From a candidate division NPL-UPA2 bacterium (GTDB lineage Bacteria > Bacillota > UBA994): a stretch of DNA of 8,041 nt. Shown here piece after piece: positions 1-5,094 of the stretch. The notes beneath the pieces are model-generated. The model ran no database searches, was not told the origin of the DNA, and saw only the letters and a list, made by a program, of their open reading frames with translations. The stretch covers positions 1 to 8,041 of the forward strand of contig QLUB01000085.1 of assembly GCA_018725205.1 (NCBI GenBank), written 5' to 3'. Both the position numbers and the translations under genes were made by a program. Every line of letters begins with the position of its first letter. Position 1 is the stretch's first letter.

Positions 1-312
1 TCTTTGATCAACCAGGGGCAGCAGGCCGTGTACGGGAGGATGAGCGACATCAAAACCCGCTTCGCCGAGCAAAAGTGCGTTATCCACGGCGATAACAGTC
101 ACATTGACTTTGAACGGCTGCCTGCGGTCAGGCGCGCAGAACGAGATAAGGCGAAGACGACGCTGTATGTACACGCTAGTTCGTCCGTGGGCGAGCTGCT
201 AAAGGAACTTCCGGCCGGAACAGAAATCGATGAACTGCACGTAGAGCGCATCTCGCTCCATGACATCTTCGTCAATGTTACTCAAGGAGGTGTTAGTCAT
301 GTGGCGCGATAG
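1..312 (+). CDS. ABC transporter ATP-binding protein, C-terminal fragment (5' end outside window)
   Basis: The frame is open at the left edge and ends at TAG 310-312, so only about 103 C-terminal residues are visible. The Walker and signature motifs lie upstream of the window. What remains matches the end of NatA/CcmA-type ATPases: an 'LINQGQQAVYG' segment, which in this family follows the H-loop ('D+..++n.G+.v..G'), then a linker, then a small alpha/beta tail ending 'SLHDIFVNVTQGG', the usual 'sLeDiFv..t.g' terminus. It would energise export by the permease encoded immediately downstream, whose ATG overlaps this gene by 14 nt, implying translational coupling and a shared transcript. The transported substrate cannot be told from this piece. 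The assignment rests on the tail pattern plus the partner permease. Confidence 0.85.
   Translation, partial: SLINQGQQAVYGRMSDIKTRFAEQKCVIHGDNSHIDFERLPAVRRAERDKAKTTLYVHASSSVGELLKELPAGTEIDELHVERISLHDIFVNVTQGGVSHVAR
284..290 (+). promoter_or_regulatory. Ribosome binding site AAGGAGG for the ABC permease
   Basis: A full AAGGAGG lies inside the end of the ATPase gene, 8 nt before ATG 299-301. It decides the permease start: a longer reading with a start at 260 would begin upstream of this site, has no comparable Shine-Dalgarno, and adds 13 residues not typical of the family. Confidence 0.85.
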
Positions 313-1495
313 CTTGCGTGTAGCGCGCTGGGAAGTCTTAAAGATGCTCAAGAACCCCTCGTTCTTGATTGGCATTTTGCTGACACCGATAATTATGTTG
401 GTCTTTGGCGGTATCCCGACCCTGCTGCAGAGAATCGATGCCGACCAACCCTTCCGCCTGTTTGTACTTGATGAGCTCGGCATATCCGAGACGCTTGTTG
501 CGCTAAAGCCAGATGAAATGAACATTGAGTTGGTTCCCTACACTGGGAGCCTGACCGCCCTTAAAGAAGAAATCCTAGGCGAAAGCACTATGGGGTTTGT
601 GGTGCTCGACAGAACAGCGCTAGCCGCGCGCACCGCCACAATTACGGTCGGCGGCGACGGCATACCACCCCTGCAGGGCTTCTCTGCGTTGCTGTCCTCA
701 GTGCTCCGCTATCATGCGCTACAAGAACACGGTGTGTCAGCAGAAATTATAGGCCTAGCCATGGCACCTTTCCATGTGGTGACGACCTCGCTGACGCAGC
801 AGGAAGACATGTACGCGCACCTAGTACCCTTGGTATTTGGCGGCCTTATCCTTATGGCTGTCTTTATCACCGGTATGATGACGCTGCAGAGCGCTGTGAC
901 CGAGAAAAAGGACCGGATGGCGGAAGTTCTCCTGTCTTCCGTCAGCCCTGATAGTCTCATGCAAGGAAAGATTATCGGCAACTGCCTGCTCGGCATGATC
1001 CAAATCGCTGCTTGGCTTGTCTTTGGCATCGCCGCCGCATACTTATTCTATGACATACCGGTGCTCCATTACTTGGCGACGCCCTTCCTGCCGCTTATCC
1101 TTTTCTTTGCCCTAGGCGGTTATGTGCTCTATGCCTCTGTGCTGGTCGCGATTGGGGCAACTATTGAGGACATGGCTACAGCCACTAACTTTCAGAGCAT
1201 GGTATTTATGGTGCCGATGATCCCGGTGTTGTTTATCGGCCCGGTTATCGCTAACCCCAACGGCCTGGTGGCAATGATTGGCTCTTACTTCCCCTTTGCC
1301 GCACCTGGGGTAATGGTAATGCGCTTAGCACTATCAACTACGCTTACAGCCGTAGATATAGTCCTGCCCGCTTTGCTTTTGCTCCTGCTGACCGGCCTGA
1401 TGATGAAGTTAGCGGGCAAAGTTTTTCGCACGGCCATGCTCATGTACGGAAAGAATCCAACGCCGGCGGAAATGTGGCGCTGGATGCGTCAATAA
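299..1495 (+). CDS. ABC-2 type / NatB-like transporter permease
   Basis: This 398-aa membrane protein is the membrane half of an ABC exporter (ABC-2, NatB/YhaP-like, COG1668 type). The layout is typical: a short cytoplasmic N-terminus, TM1 at about residues 22-38, a large external domain at about 45-170, then five or six hydrophobic segments near 175-195, 228-250, 264-286, 300-317, 328-345 and 352-372. The cytoplasmic segment after the second TM contains 'EKKDRMAEVLLSSVSPDSL' and 'QGKIIGN', the recognisable ABC-2 signature (E+..R..E+LL..p.s...l..GK+.g). The tail 'LMYGKNPTPAEMWRWMR' is also characteristic of NatB-like proteins. The start is set by AAGGAGG at 284-290 and overlaps the ATPase gene by 14 nt. 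Family members export sodium ions or peptides, or resist antimicrobial compounds. The substrate here is unknown. Confidence 0.88.
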   Translation: MWRDSLRVARWEVLKMLKNPSFLIGILLTPIIMLVFGGIPTLLQRIDADQPFRLFVLDELGISETLVALKPDEMNIELVPYTGSLTALKEEILGESTMGFVVLDRTALAARTATITVGGDGIPPLQGFSALLSSVLRYHALQEHGVSAEIIGLAMAPFHVVTTSLTQQEDMYAHLVPLVFGGLILMAVFITGMMTLQSAVTEKKDRMAEVLLSSVSPDSLMQGKIIGNCLLGMIQIAAWLVFGIAAAYLFYDIPVLHYLATPFLPLILFFALGGYVLYASVLVAIGATIEDMATATNFQSMVFMVPMIPVLFIGPVIANPNGLVAMIGSYFPFAAPGVMVMRLALSTTLTAVDIVLPALLLLLLTGLMMKLAGKVFRTAMLMYGKNPTPAEMWRWMRQ

Positions 1496-1498
1496 GAC

Positions 1499-1505
1499 GA
1501 GGGGG
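1499..1505 (+). promoter_or_regulatory. Ribosome binding site GAGGGGG for the adenosyltransferase
   Basis: GAGGGGG abuts the first ATG (1506), which leaves no spacer, but lies 6 nt before the second ATG (1512). The second ATG is therefore the likely start. It also gives the family-typical N-terminus 'MKIYTKTGD'. Confidence 0.75.
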
Positions 1506-1511
1506 ATGCAG

Positions 1512-2036
1512 ATGAAGATTTACACTAAGACAGGCGATGCAGGCGACACAAGCCTATACGACGGGACACGCGTGGCCAAGGATGATATCCGGGTTGAAAG
1601 CTACGGCACCGTAGACGAACTGACATCTTTGCTTGGTCTAGCCAAGACTTTTGTCGAAGACGAAGCGATGCGGGCCTTGCTCCACAAAATGCAAAAAGAC
1701 CTCTTTCGTGTGGCGGGCGAGCTAGCCACTACGGATGGCGCCAAGTTCCCCCACAGAATCGGCGCGGGGGATACAACTGGGCTGGAAAAGGTTATCGACG
1801 AGTATGTGGCGCGCATGGCCCCAGTCGACAAATTTATCATCCCCGGCAACACCCAAGCCTCGGCAGCTTTACACGTCGCGCGCACAGTCTGCCGACGGGC
1901 AGAGAGGCGCATTCTCACCCTCAGCCGCCATGTGCCCGTAAGTGCCGAGCTAATCAAGTATGTCAATCGGCTTTCTGACGCGATTTACGCCTTGGCCCGC
2001 TTTTTGGAAGGGCAACAGAGCTACGTGGAGTGGTAG
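1512..2036 (+). CDS. PduO-type ATP:cob(I)alamin adenosyltransferase
   Basis: This cytoplasmic enzyme transfers the 5'-deoxyadenosyl group of ATP to cob(I)alamin, making adenosylcobalamin for B12 mutases and eliminases. The protein has 174 aa, a normal length for a single-domain PduO/MMAB enzyme. Visible motifs are the N-terminal ATP-binding loop 'YTKTGDAGDTSL' (residues 4-15), 'GTVDEL' (32-37), 'FIIPG' (108-112), and the helix 'ARTVCRRAERR' (123-133), in which R124, R128, R129 and E131 line up with catalytic residues of human MMAB. It ends with 'NRLSD' (152-156), another active-site motif. The usual 'PGG' is 'PGN' here, probably tolerated. The start at 1512 is chosen over ATG 1506 because of RBS spacing. 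It lies 16 nt after the permease and probably shares its transcript. The exact symbol (pduO, cobO-like, yvqK) is not decidable from sequence. Confidence 0.94.
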   Translation: MKIYTKTGDAGDTSLYDGTRVAKDDIRVESYGTVDELTSLLGLAKTFVEDEAMRALLHKMQKDLFRVAGELATTDGAKFPHRIGAGDTTGLEKVIDEYVARMAPVDKFIIPGNTQASAALHVARTVCRRAERRILTLSRHVPVSAELIKYVNRLSDAIYALARFLEGQQSYVEW

Positions 2037-2054
2037 AGGGGATGAACCCCAACC

Positions 2055-2083
2055 TTGACAAAGCGTTGCATGTACGCTATAAT
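2055..2083 (+). promoter_or_regulatory. Consensus sigma-70/sigma-A promoter of the toxin-antitoxin operon
   Basis: TTGACA (2055-2060), a 17-nt spacer and TATAAT (2078-2083) form a perfect match to the housekeeping promoter consensus. Transcription would start near 2090, about 20 nt before the antitoxin GTG. It gives the module its own strong promoter independent of the upstream ABC/PduO transcript, as expected for an autoregulated toxin-antitoxin operon. Confidence 0.88.
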
Positions 2084-2086
2084 GCA
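2067..2086. promoter_or_regulatory. Candidate antitoxin operator (inverted repeat over the -10 box)
   Basis: TGCAT (2067-2071) and ATGCA (2082-2086) form an inverted repeat with a 10-nt centre that covers the -10 hexamer. It contains TGTACG, one base from the TGTACA core known from E. coli yefM-yoeB operators. The position would let antitoxin or the toxin-antitoxin complex block RNA polymerase. The arms are short, so chance cannot be excluded. Confidence 0.4.
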
Positions 2087-2099
2087 CACAGGACGATGT

Positions 2100-2104
2100 G
2101 GAGG
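2100..2104 (+). promoter_or_regulatory. Ribosome binding site GGAGG for the antitoxin
   Basis: GGAGG lies 8 nt upstream of GTG 2113-2115. Two earlier in-frame GTG codons (2098, 2104) lie before or inside this site and cannot use it, so translation most likely begins at 2113. Confidence 0.7.
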
Positions 2105-2112
2105 TGCTAAAG

Positions 2113-2361
2113 GTGATCAATACGACCATCACTAATTTCCGAAAGAATGTCTTCAGCATGTTAGAACAAACCGTAAAGTTTAACGAGCCAATCAATGTAA
2201 GCACTAAAGAGGGCAACGCTGTAATTCTCAGTGAAGAAGACTACAAGGGCTTGATGGCAACTCTGTACCTCTGCACTATCCCTAACATGCGTGAACGCAT
2301 AATGGAAGGCTTAAAGACGCCAGTGGACGATTGTGTCGCCGAAGACAAGGTCCACTGGTAA
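2113..2361 (+). CDS. Type II antitoxin, Phd/YefM family
   Basis: This 82-aa protein starts with GTG ('MINTTITNFRKNV'), chosen from the GGAGG at 2100-2104. It has the Phd/YefM layout: an N-terminal DNA-binding and dimerisation part with 'T.TNFRKNVFSMLEQ', a central beta segment 'EPINVSTKEGNAVILSEEDY' (about residues 25-44) matching YefM 'aPI.ItrqnG..aVLmS.eeY', and an acidic flexible C-terminal tail (about 55-82) that would wrap the toxin. The tail segment 'LYLCTIPNMRERIMEGL' resembles YefM 'aYLLrSPaNarRLm.si'. It should bind and neutralise the toxin encoded next and repress the promoter at 2055-2083. The gene ends TAATG, overlapping the toxin start by 1 nt, so translation of the pair is coupled. 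The region looks more AT-rich than its neighbours, consistent with acquisition by transfer. Confidence 0.9.
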   Translation: MINTTITNFRKNVFSMLEQTVKFNEPINVSTKEGNAVILSEEDYKGLMATLYLCTIPNMRERIMEGLKTPVDDCVAEDKVHW

Positions 2362-2624
2362 TGTACACCATTGTTTATCATAACAAGGCGATAAAAGACA
2401 TCGAGAAACTCAAGGCAAGCAAGCTTGACGGCAAGGCTAGGGCTCTCATTGAAGTACTGCGAAAAAACCCCTATCAATCCCCACCGCCATTCGAAAAGCT
2501 CGTGGGTGACTTGCAGGGGGCCTACTCGCGCAGAATCAACATCCAGCACAGGTTAGTATATCAGGTAATCGAAGACCGCCATACAGTGAAAATCATCAGT
2601 ATGTGGACGCACTACGAATCGTAG
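2361..2624 (+). CDS. Type II toxin, YoeB/Txe (RelE superfamily) mRNA interferase
   Basis: The 87-aa protein starts at ATG 2361, which shares its A with the antitoxin TAA stop. The segment from about residue 44 is diagnostic: 'FEKL..DLQGAYSRRINIQHRLVYQV', then 'WTHYES' at the end, as in YoeB ('PLK.nLsG.wSRRI..eHRLVY.v...' and a terminal 'HY'). Residues E45, R64, H84 and Y85 fall within one position of the E. coli YoeB catalytic set E46, R65, H83 and Y84, so the toxin looks active. YoeB toxins enter the ribosomal A site and cut mRNA after translation initiation when the antitoxin is degraded. The nearest alternative is a generic RelE/ParE protein, but the HY terminus and 'SRRI...HRLVY' favour YoeB. 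A perfect hairpin covers the last codons. Confidence 0.92.
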   Translation: MYTIVYHNKAIKDIEKLKASKLDGKARALIEVLRKNPYQSPPPFEKLVGDLQGAYSRRINIQHRLVYQVIEDRHTVKIISMWTHYES

Positions 2625-2629
2625 TGCGT
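2607..2629 (+). terminator. Perfect hairpin at the 3' end of the toxin gene (possible weak terminator or mRNA stabiliser)
   Basis: ACGCACTACG (2607-2616) and CGTAGTGCGT (2620-2629) are perfect inverted arms of 10 bp separated by AAT. The structure includes the last codons (His84, Tyr85, Glu86, Ser87) and the stop. It is followed only by TTTAG rather than a U-tract, so rho-independent termination would be weak. It may instead protect the transcript end. Confidence 0.5.
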
Positions 2630-2639
2630 TTAGTGCGTT
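2622..2639. repeat. Tandem 9-bp direct repeat TAGTGCGTT x2
   Basis: TAGTGCGTT at 2622-2630 is followed directly by an identical copy at 2631-2639. The first copy contains the toxin stop codon and the 3' arm of the hairpin. It could come from replication slippage or mark a duplication at the module boundary. Confidence 0.75.
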
Positions 2640-2662
2640 CGCAGCATCAGGGAAGCAGAACG

Positions 2663-2691
2663 AACCGTCCCTTGGAACAAAAAAACCGTCC
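2663..2691. repeat. Two copies of AACCGTCC in the convergent gap
   Basis: AACCGTCC occurs at 2663-2670 and again at 2684-2691, 21 nt apart, with A7 (2679-2685) between and overlapping. On the minus strand this reads GGACGGTT, similar to GGGGACGGTT-type intergenic repeats that I recall as common in Clostridia genomes. It may be a degraded copy of such a dispersed element. The minus-strand T7 has no convincing stem before it, so I do not call it a terminator. Confidence 0.35.
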
Positions 2692-2718
2692 ATCGTCGTC
2701 CCCATCGTCAACATCGTT
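2691..2718. repeat. Three CATCGT direct repeats downstream of the RNase G stop
   Basis: CATCGTC at 2691-2697, CATCGTC at 2703-2709 and CATCGTT at 2712-2718 lie just beyond the end of the RNase G gene (stop TTA at 2721-2723 on the plus strand). The copies are irregularly spaced and low in complexity. No function is apparent. Confidence 0.4.
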
Positions 2719-2720
2719 CT

Positions 2721-4415
2721 TTAGCGGGTGAAGAGTTTGGCTTTGGCGAAGGTGCGGTGGACACGGGTGATCTCGAAGGTGGCCTTTTGGCCGATGAAAG
2801 TGCCTGCTTGTTCGACTTGGATAACATAGCCTTCAATGCGCGCCACGCCGTCTTGAGGACGGGTGTTGTGTTGGCTATCAATCAACAAGGTGTGGACTTC
2901 GCCTACGCTTACGGGGATGGCCGCGCGCTCGACTTCTTCTACTGAGCCGGACAAGGTAATCTTGTACTCATCAGGCTTCATTTGCAGCGAGCCGCGGATA
3001 AAAATGCGCTTGCTGTTTTCTTTTTCCAGACGCTCTAAATTGGCGGCATTCATGCCAATCAGGTTGCCGGCGGTGAGGGGATGCACTTGCACTAAGACGG
3101 CAGGGTCTTCCGAAGTCTCAAGGAAGCGCTTGAGCTCGCCCTCAATGCGACTGCCGGCGACATCCTCCGCTAGAACCCTGCCGCTCCCTTCACAGCAAGG
3201 GCATGGACGCAGGAGCGAATCAGCTAAGCCCAGCCGAGCTTTCTGGCGGGTCATCTCCACGAGCCCTAATTGTGTTAAGCCCAGTATGGAAGACTTTACT
3301 TTGTCACCGGCTGTGGCCTCCGTCAGCGCCGCTAAAACCTTCTTCTTGTGGTCTGCGGTCTCCATATCGATGAAGTCAATGATAATGATGCCGCCGATAT
3401 TGCGGAGTCGCAGTTGTCGCGCAATCTCACGCGCGGCTTCGAGGTTTGTCTTAAGCACCGTATCCGCTAAATTAGTGGAGCCTACAAATTTGCCGGTATT
3501 GACGTCAATCGAGGTTAGAGCTTCTGTTTGGTCAATGACGATGTAGCCGCCGCACTTCAGCCAAACTTTCTTCGCTACGATCTTCTCGATTTGCGGTTCA
3601 ATACCGAAAACTTCAAAAATAGGACGCTGTTGCTGAAAGAGAAAAACGCGGTCTTTAAGCTGCGGCAAGGACTCCTCTAGTAAGCCGAGCACGACTTCGT
3701 ACTCGTGTGCGCTGTCGACGACAACGCGTGTGACGTCGTGGTCAAAGGAGTCGCGCACGATGCGGTACAGCAAGTCAAAGTCTTTGTGCAGCATGGTTGG
3801 CGGCTTGGCAGTCTTGCCGCGCGTGCGGATACGCTTCCACAGCTTGGCCAGCGCGTCGATGTCCTTCTTTATCTCGTCGCTAGGCACGCCCTCCGCCATG
3901 GTGCGCACGATGAGCCCTGTGCCCGCAGGTTTATGCTCATGCGCAATTTTACGCAGGCGGTCGCGCTCTTCACCCTCAGCAATGCGGCGCGATATGCCTA
4001 CGTAATCAACCGTAGGCATAAAGACGAGAAAGCGGCCGGGAATGGTGATGTGGCGAGTAACTCTCGCCCCTTTTGTGCCATAGGGCTCCTTGGCAACCTG
4101 TAAGACGACGGATTGCCCCGGTTTAAGTACGTCCTTAATGGTGGTCTTGCTGTTTACCTTCTCCGGCAGGTCGTCTACTCCAACCACGTTTTCCAGCGCA
4201 TCATCGACATACAGAAAAGCGTTCTTCGGCAAGCCGATATCCACGAAAGCGGCCTGCATCCCGGGGAGTACATTTGACACTTTGCCTTTGTAGATATTGC
4301 CTACAAGGCGTTGCTCACTTTGGTTCTCTAAGTACAGCTCCACAAGTTCCCCGTTTTCTAGAACTGCCACGCGAGTGTCCCTAGTGCCGCAGTTAATGAT
4401 GATTTCCTTAGGCAT
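2721..4415 (-). CDS. rng: Ribonuclease G/E (Rne/Rng family) with C-terminal TRAM-like domain
   Basis: This 564-aa endoribonuclease cuts single-stranded RNA during rRNA processing and mRNA decay. The N-terminus 'MPKEIIINCGTRDTRVAVLENG' and the S1 domain (about 34-113, 'GNIYKGKVSNVLPGMQAAFVDIG') are classic. The catalytic Mg2+ ligands are present: D304 in 'SIDVNTG' and D347 in 'IIIIDFIDM', numbered almost as D303 and D346 of E. coli RNase E. The Zn-link motif CPxC is C405-P-C-C408, followed by 'EGSGRV'. After the usual RNase G end there is an extra domain (about 503-564, with 'DGVARIEGYVIQVEQAG') resembling a TRAM RNA-binding fold. The start is ATG 4415, preceded by AGGGGTGAG. An in-frame TTG at 4436 would add 7 residues, lie inside the upstream gene and lack an RBS. 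It is 10 nt after the DUF2344 stop, in the same operon. Confidence 0.95.
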   Translation of the reverse strand: MPKEIIINCGTRDTRVAVLENGELVELYLENQSEQRLVGNIYKGKVSNVLPGMQAAFVDIGLPKNAFLYVDDALENVVGVDDLPEKVNSKTTIKDVLKPGQSVVLQVAKEPYGTKGARVTRHITIPGRFLVFMPTVDYVGISRRIAEGEERDRLRKIAHEHKPAGTGLIVRTMAEGVPSDEIKKDIDALAKLWKRIRTRGKTAKPPTMLHKDFDLLYRIVRDSFDHDVTRVVVDSAHEYEVVLGLLEESLPQLKDRVFLFQQQRPIFEVFGIEPQIEKIVAKKVWLKCGGYIVIDQTEALTSIDVNTGKFVGSTNLADTVLKTNLEAAREIARQLRLRNIGGIIIIDFIDMETADHKKKVLAALTEATAGDKVKSSILGLTQLGLVEMTRQKARLGLADSLLRPCPCCEGSGRVLAEDVAGSRIEGELKRFLETSEDPAVLVQVHPLTAGNLIGMNAANLERLEKENSKRIFIRGSLQMKPDEYKITLSGSVEEVERAAIPVSVGEVHTLLIDSQHNTRPQDGVARIEGYVIQVEQAGTFIGQKATFEITRVHRTFAKAKLFTR

Positions 4416-4425
4416 TTTCTCACCC

Positions 4426-5094
4426 CTATCCGTCAAGTCTTAGTTCTAGCGGCGCGACAAGCTGCTCGGTAAGTAGCTCCCGCCGCGTAATCCAGTCTAT
4501 TTTCCATGGCTCCCCCGTAACTGTCAGGAGGTGCACGAGTTCTTCCGGGCGAAGTACCGCCGGCTCAGCCATACTGAGTACAGCGTTAAGCCCTGAGTGT
4601 GTTTGCGTCAGGCGCCAGACAAGCCCTTTGGCATCTACGTCGCGGCTCCCCCGCTTGGTTTCCTTAACGAAAGGAACCGCCGGACGGGCCTTAAACCTTG
4701 TGATGGCATCACCTAGTGTGTCGGCACCTACCCCAAGTTCGATTATGTACTCCGCCCACTTTACGAGCGACGCTAACGCCGGCGTTCTCTCCGGCACTAC
4801 CTTCAGCCCGCACAGCTTAAGGGAGTCCCCCCCTGCACAGCCGAGCAAGGCTTGCGCTATGTCCTCGCAGGGCCTAGCTTCGGCTAGCATCACATCTAGA
4901 TAGTCGGCCTCACTGCCAAAACCTAAAGGCAGGGGGGCCGCGAGCGACAGCAGCGGATGCGGGTTAAAGCCCCTGCTATACGCGAGCGGCAGCCCGGCAC
5001 GACGCAGCAGGCGGGAAAAGGCCCGCAGTGCGTCAAGATGGGAAATAAAGGACAGCTCATTGGCGCGCGCAAATTTAAGCCATACTCTCATCAT
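4426..5094 (-). CDS. DUF2344 (TIGR03936) radical-SAM-linked protein
   Basis: This 222-aa protein has unknown molecular function and is typically encoded beside, or fused to, the TIGR03960 radical SAM enzyme. The N-terminal 70 residues carry the family signature: 'KFARANELSFISHLDALRAF' (8-27), 'LLRRAGLPLAYSRGFNPHP' (29-47), then 'LSLAAPLPLGFGSEADYLDVML' (49-70). The rest is less conserved. No signal peptide or membrane segment is seen. ATG 5094-5092 overlaps the radical SAM TGA (ATGA, 4 nt), and a second ATG follows at once (5091-5089), so the exact start is uncertain by one codon. There is no strong Shine-Dalgarno, which implies coupling to the upstream gene. Operon position between the radical SAM enzyme and RNase G suggests a role in RNA or ribosome maturation, which is inference only. 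Confidence 0.93.
   Translation of the reverse strand: MMRVWLKFARANELSFISHLDALRAFSRLLRRAGLPLAYSRGFNPHPLLSLAAPLPLGFGSEADYLDVMLAEARPCEDIAQALLGCAGGDSLKLCGLKVVPERTPALASLVKWAEYIIELGVGADTLGDAITRFKARPAVPFVKETKRGSRDVDAKGLVWRLTQTHSGLNAVLSMAEPAVLRPEELVHLLTVTGEPWKIDWITRRELLTEQLVAPLELRLDG

Larger units (their letters stand above)
2625..2720. other. Convergent intergenic gap between toxin and RNase G genes
   Basis: These 96 bp separate two converging transcripts. They hold the second TAGTGCGTT copy, two AACCGTCC copies, an A7 run (2679-2685) and three CATCGT copies. I see no coding sequence and no canonical rho-independent terminator for either strand beyond the hairpin at 2607-2629. In related Clostridia, rplU (ribosomal protein L21) often follows rng at this place; it is not here. 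Confidence 0.6.

Noticed and set aside
260..298. Upstream in-frame extension of the permease to 260
   Set aside because: The AAGGAGG at 284-290 lies inside it and serves ATG 299. The extra residues are not family-like.
1506..1511. ATG 1506 as start of the adenosyltransferase
   Set aside because: The Shine-Dalgarno abuts it with no spacer. ATG 1512 has a 6-nt spacer and gives the canonical N-terminus.
2038..2050. GGGG-ATGAA-CCCC hairpin after PduO as a terminator
   Set aside because: It has only a 4-bp stem and no T-tract follows. The next sequence is the TTGACA promoter element.
2362..2367. TGTACA at the toxin start as a second operator
   Set aside because: It is a single 6-bp palindrome inside coding sequence. 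The same hexamer also occurs at about 168 in the ABC gene, so chance is the simpler reading.
2679..2685. Minus-strand T7 run as RNase G terminator
   Set aside because: I find no stable stem immediately upstream of it on that strand.
2863..3546. 227-codon plus-strand open frame opposite RNase G
   Set aside because: It is antisense to a well-conserved gene, has serine/arginine-rich low-complexity composition and no recognisable motif. The other long frames opposite rng and DUF2344 are of the same kind.
4416..4436. TTG start of RNase G at 4436
   Set aside because: It lies within the DUF2344 end and lacks an RBS. ATG 4415 has AGGGGTGAG just upstream and matches homologues.
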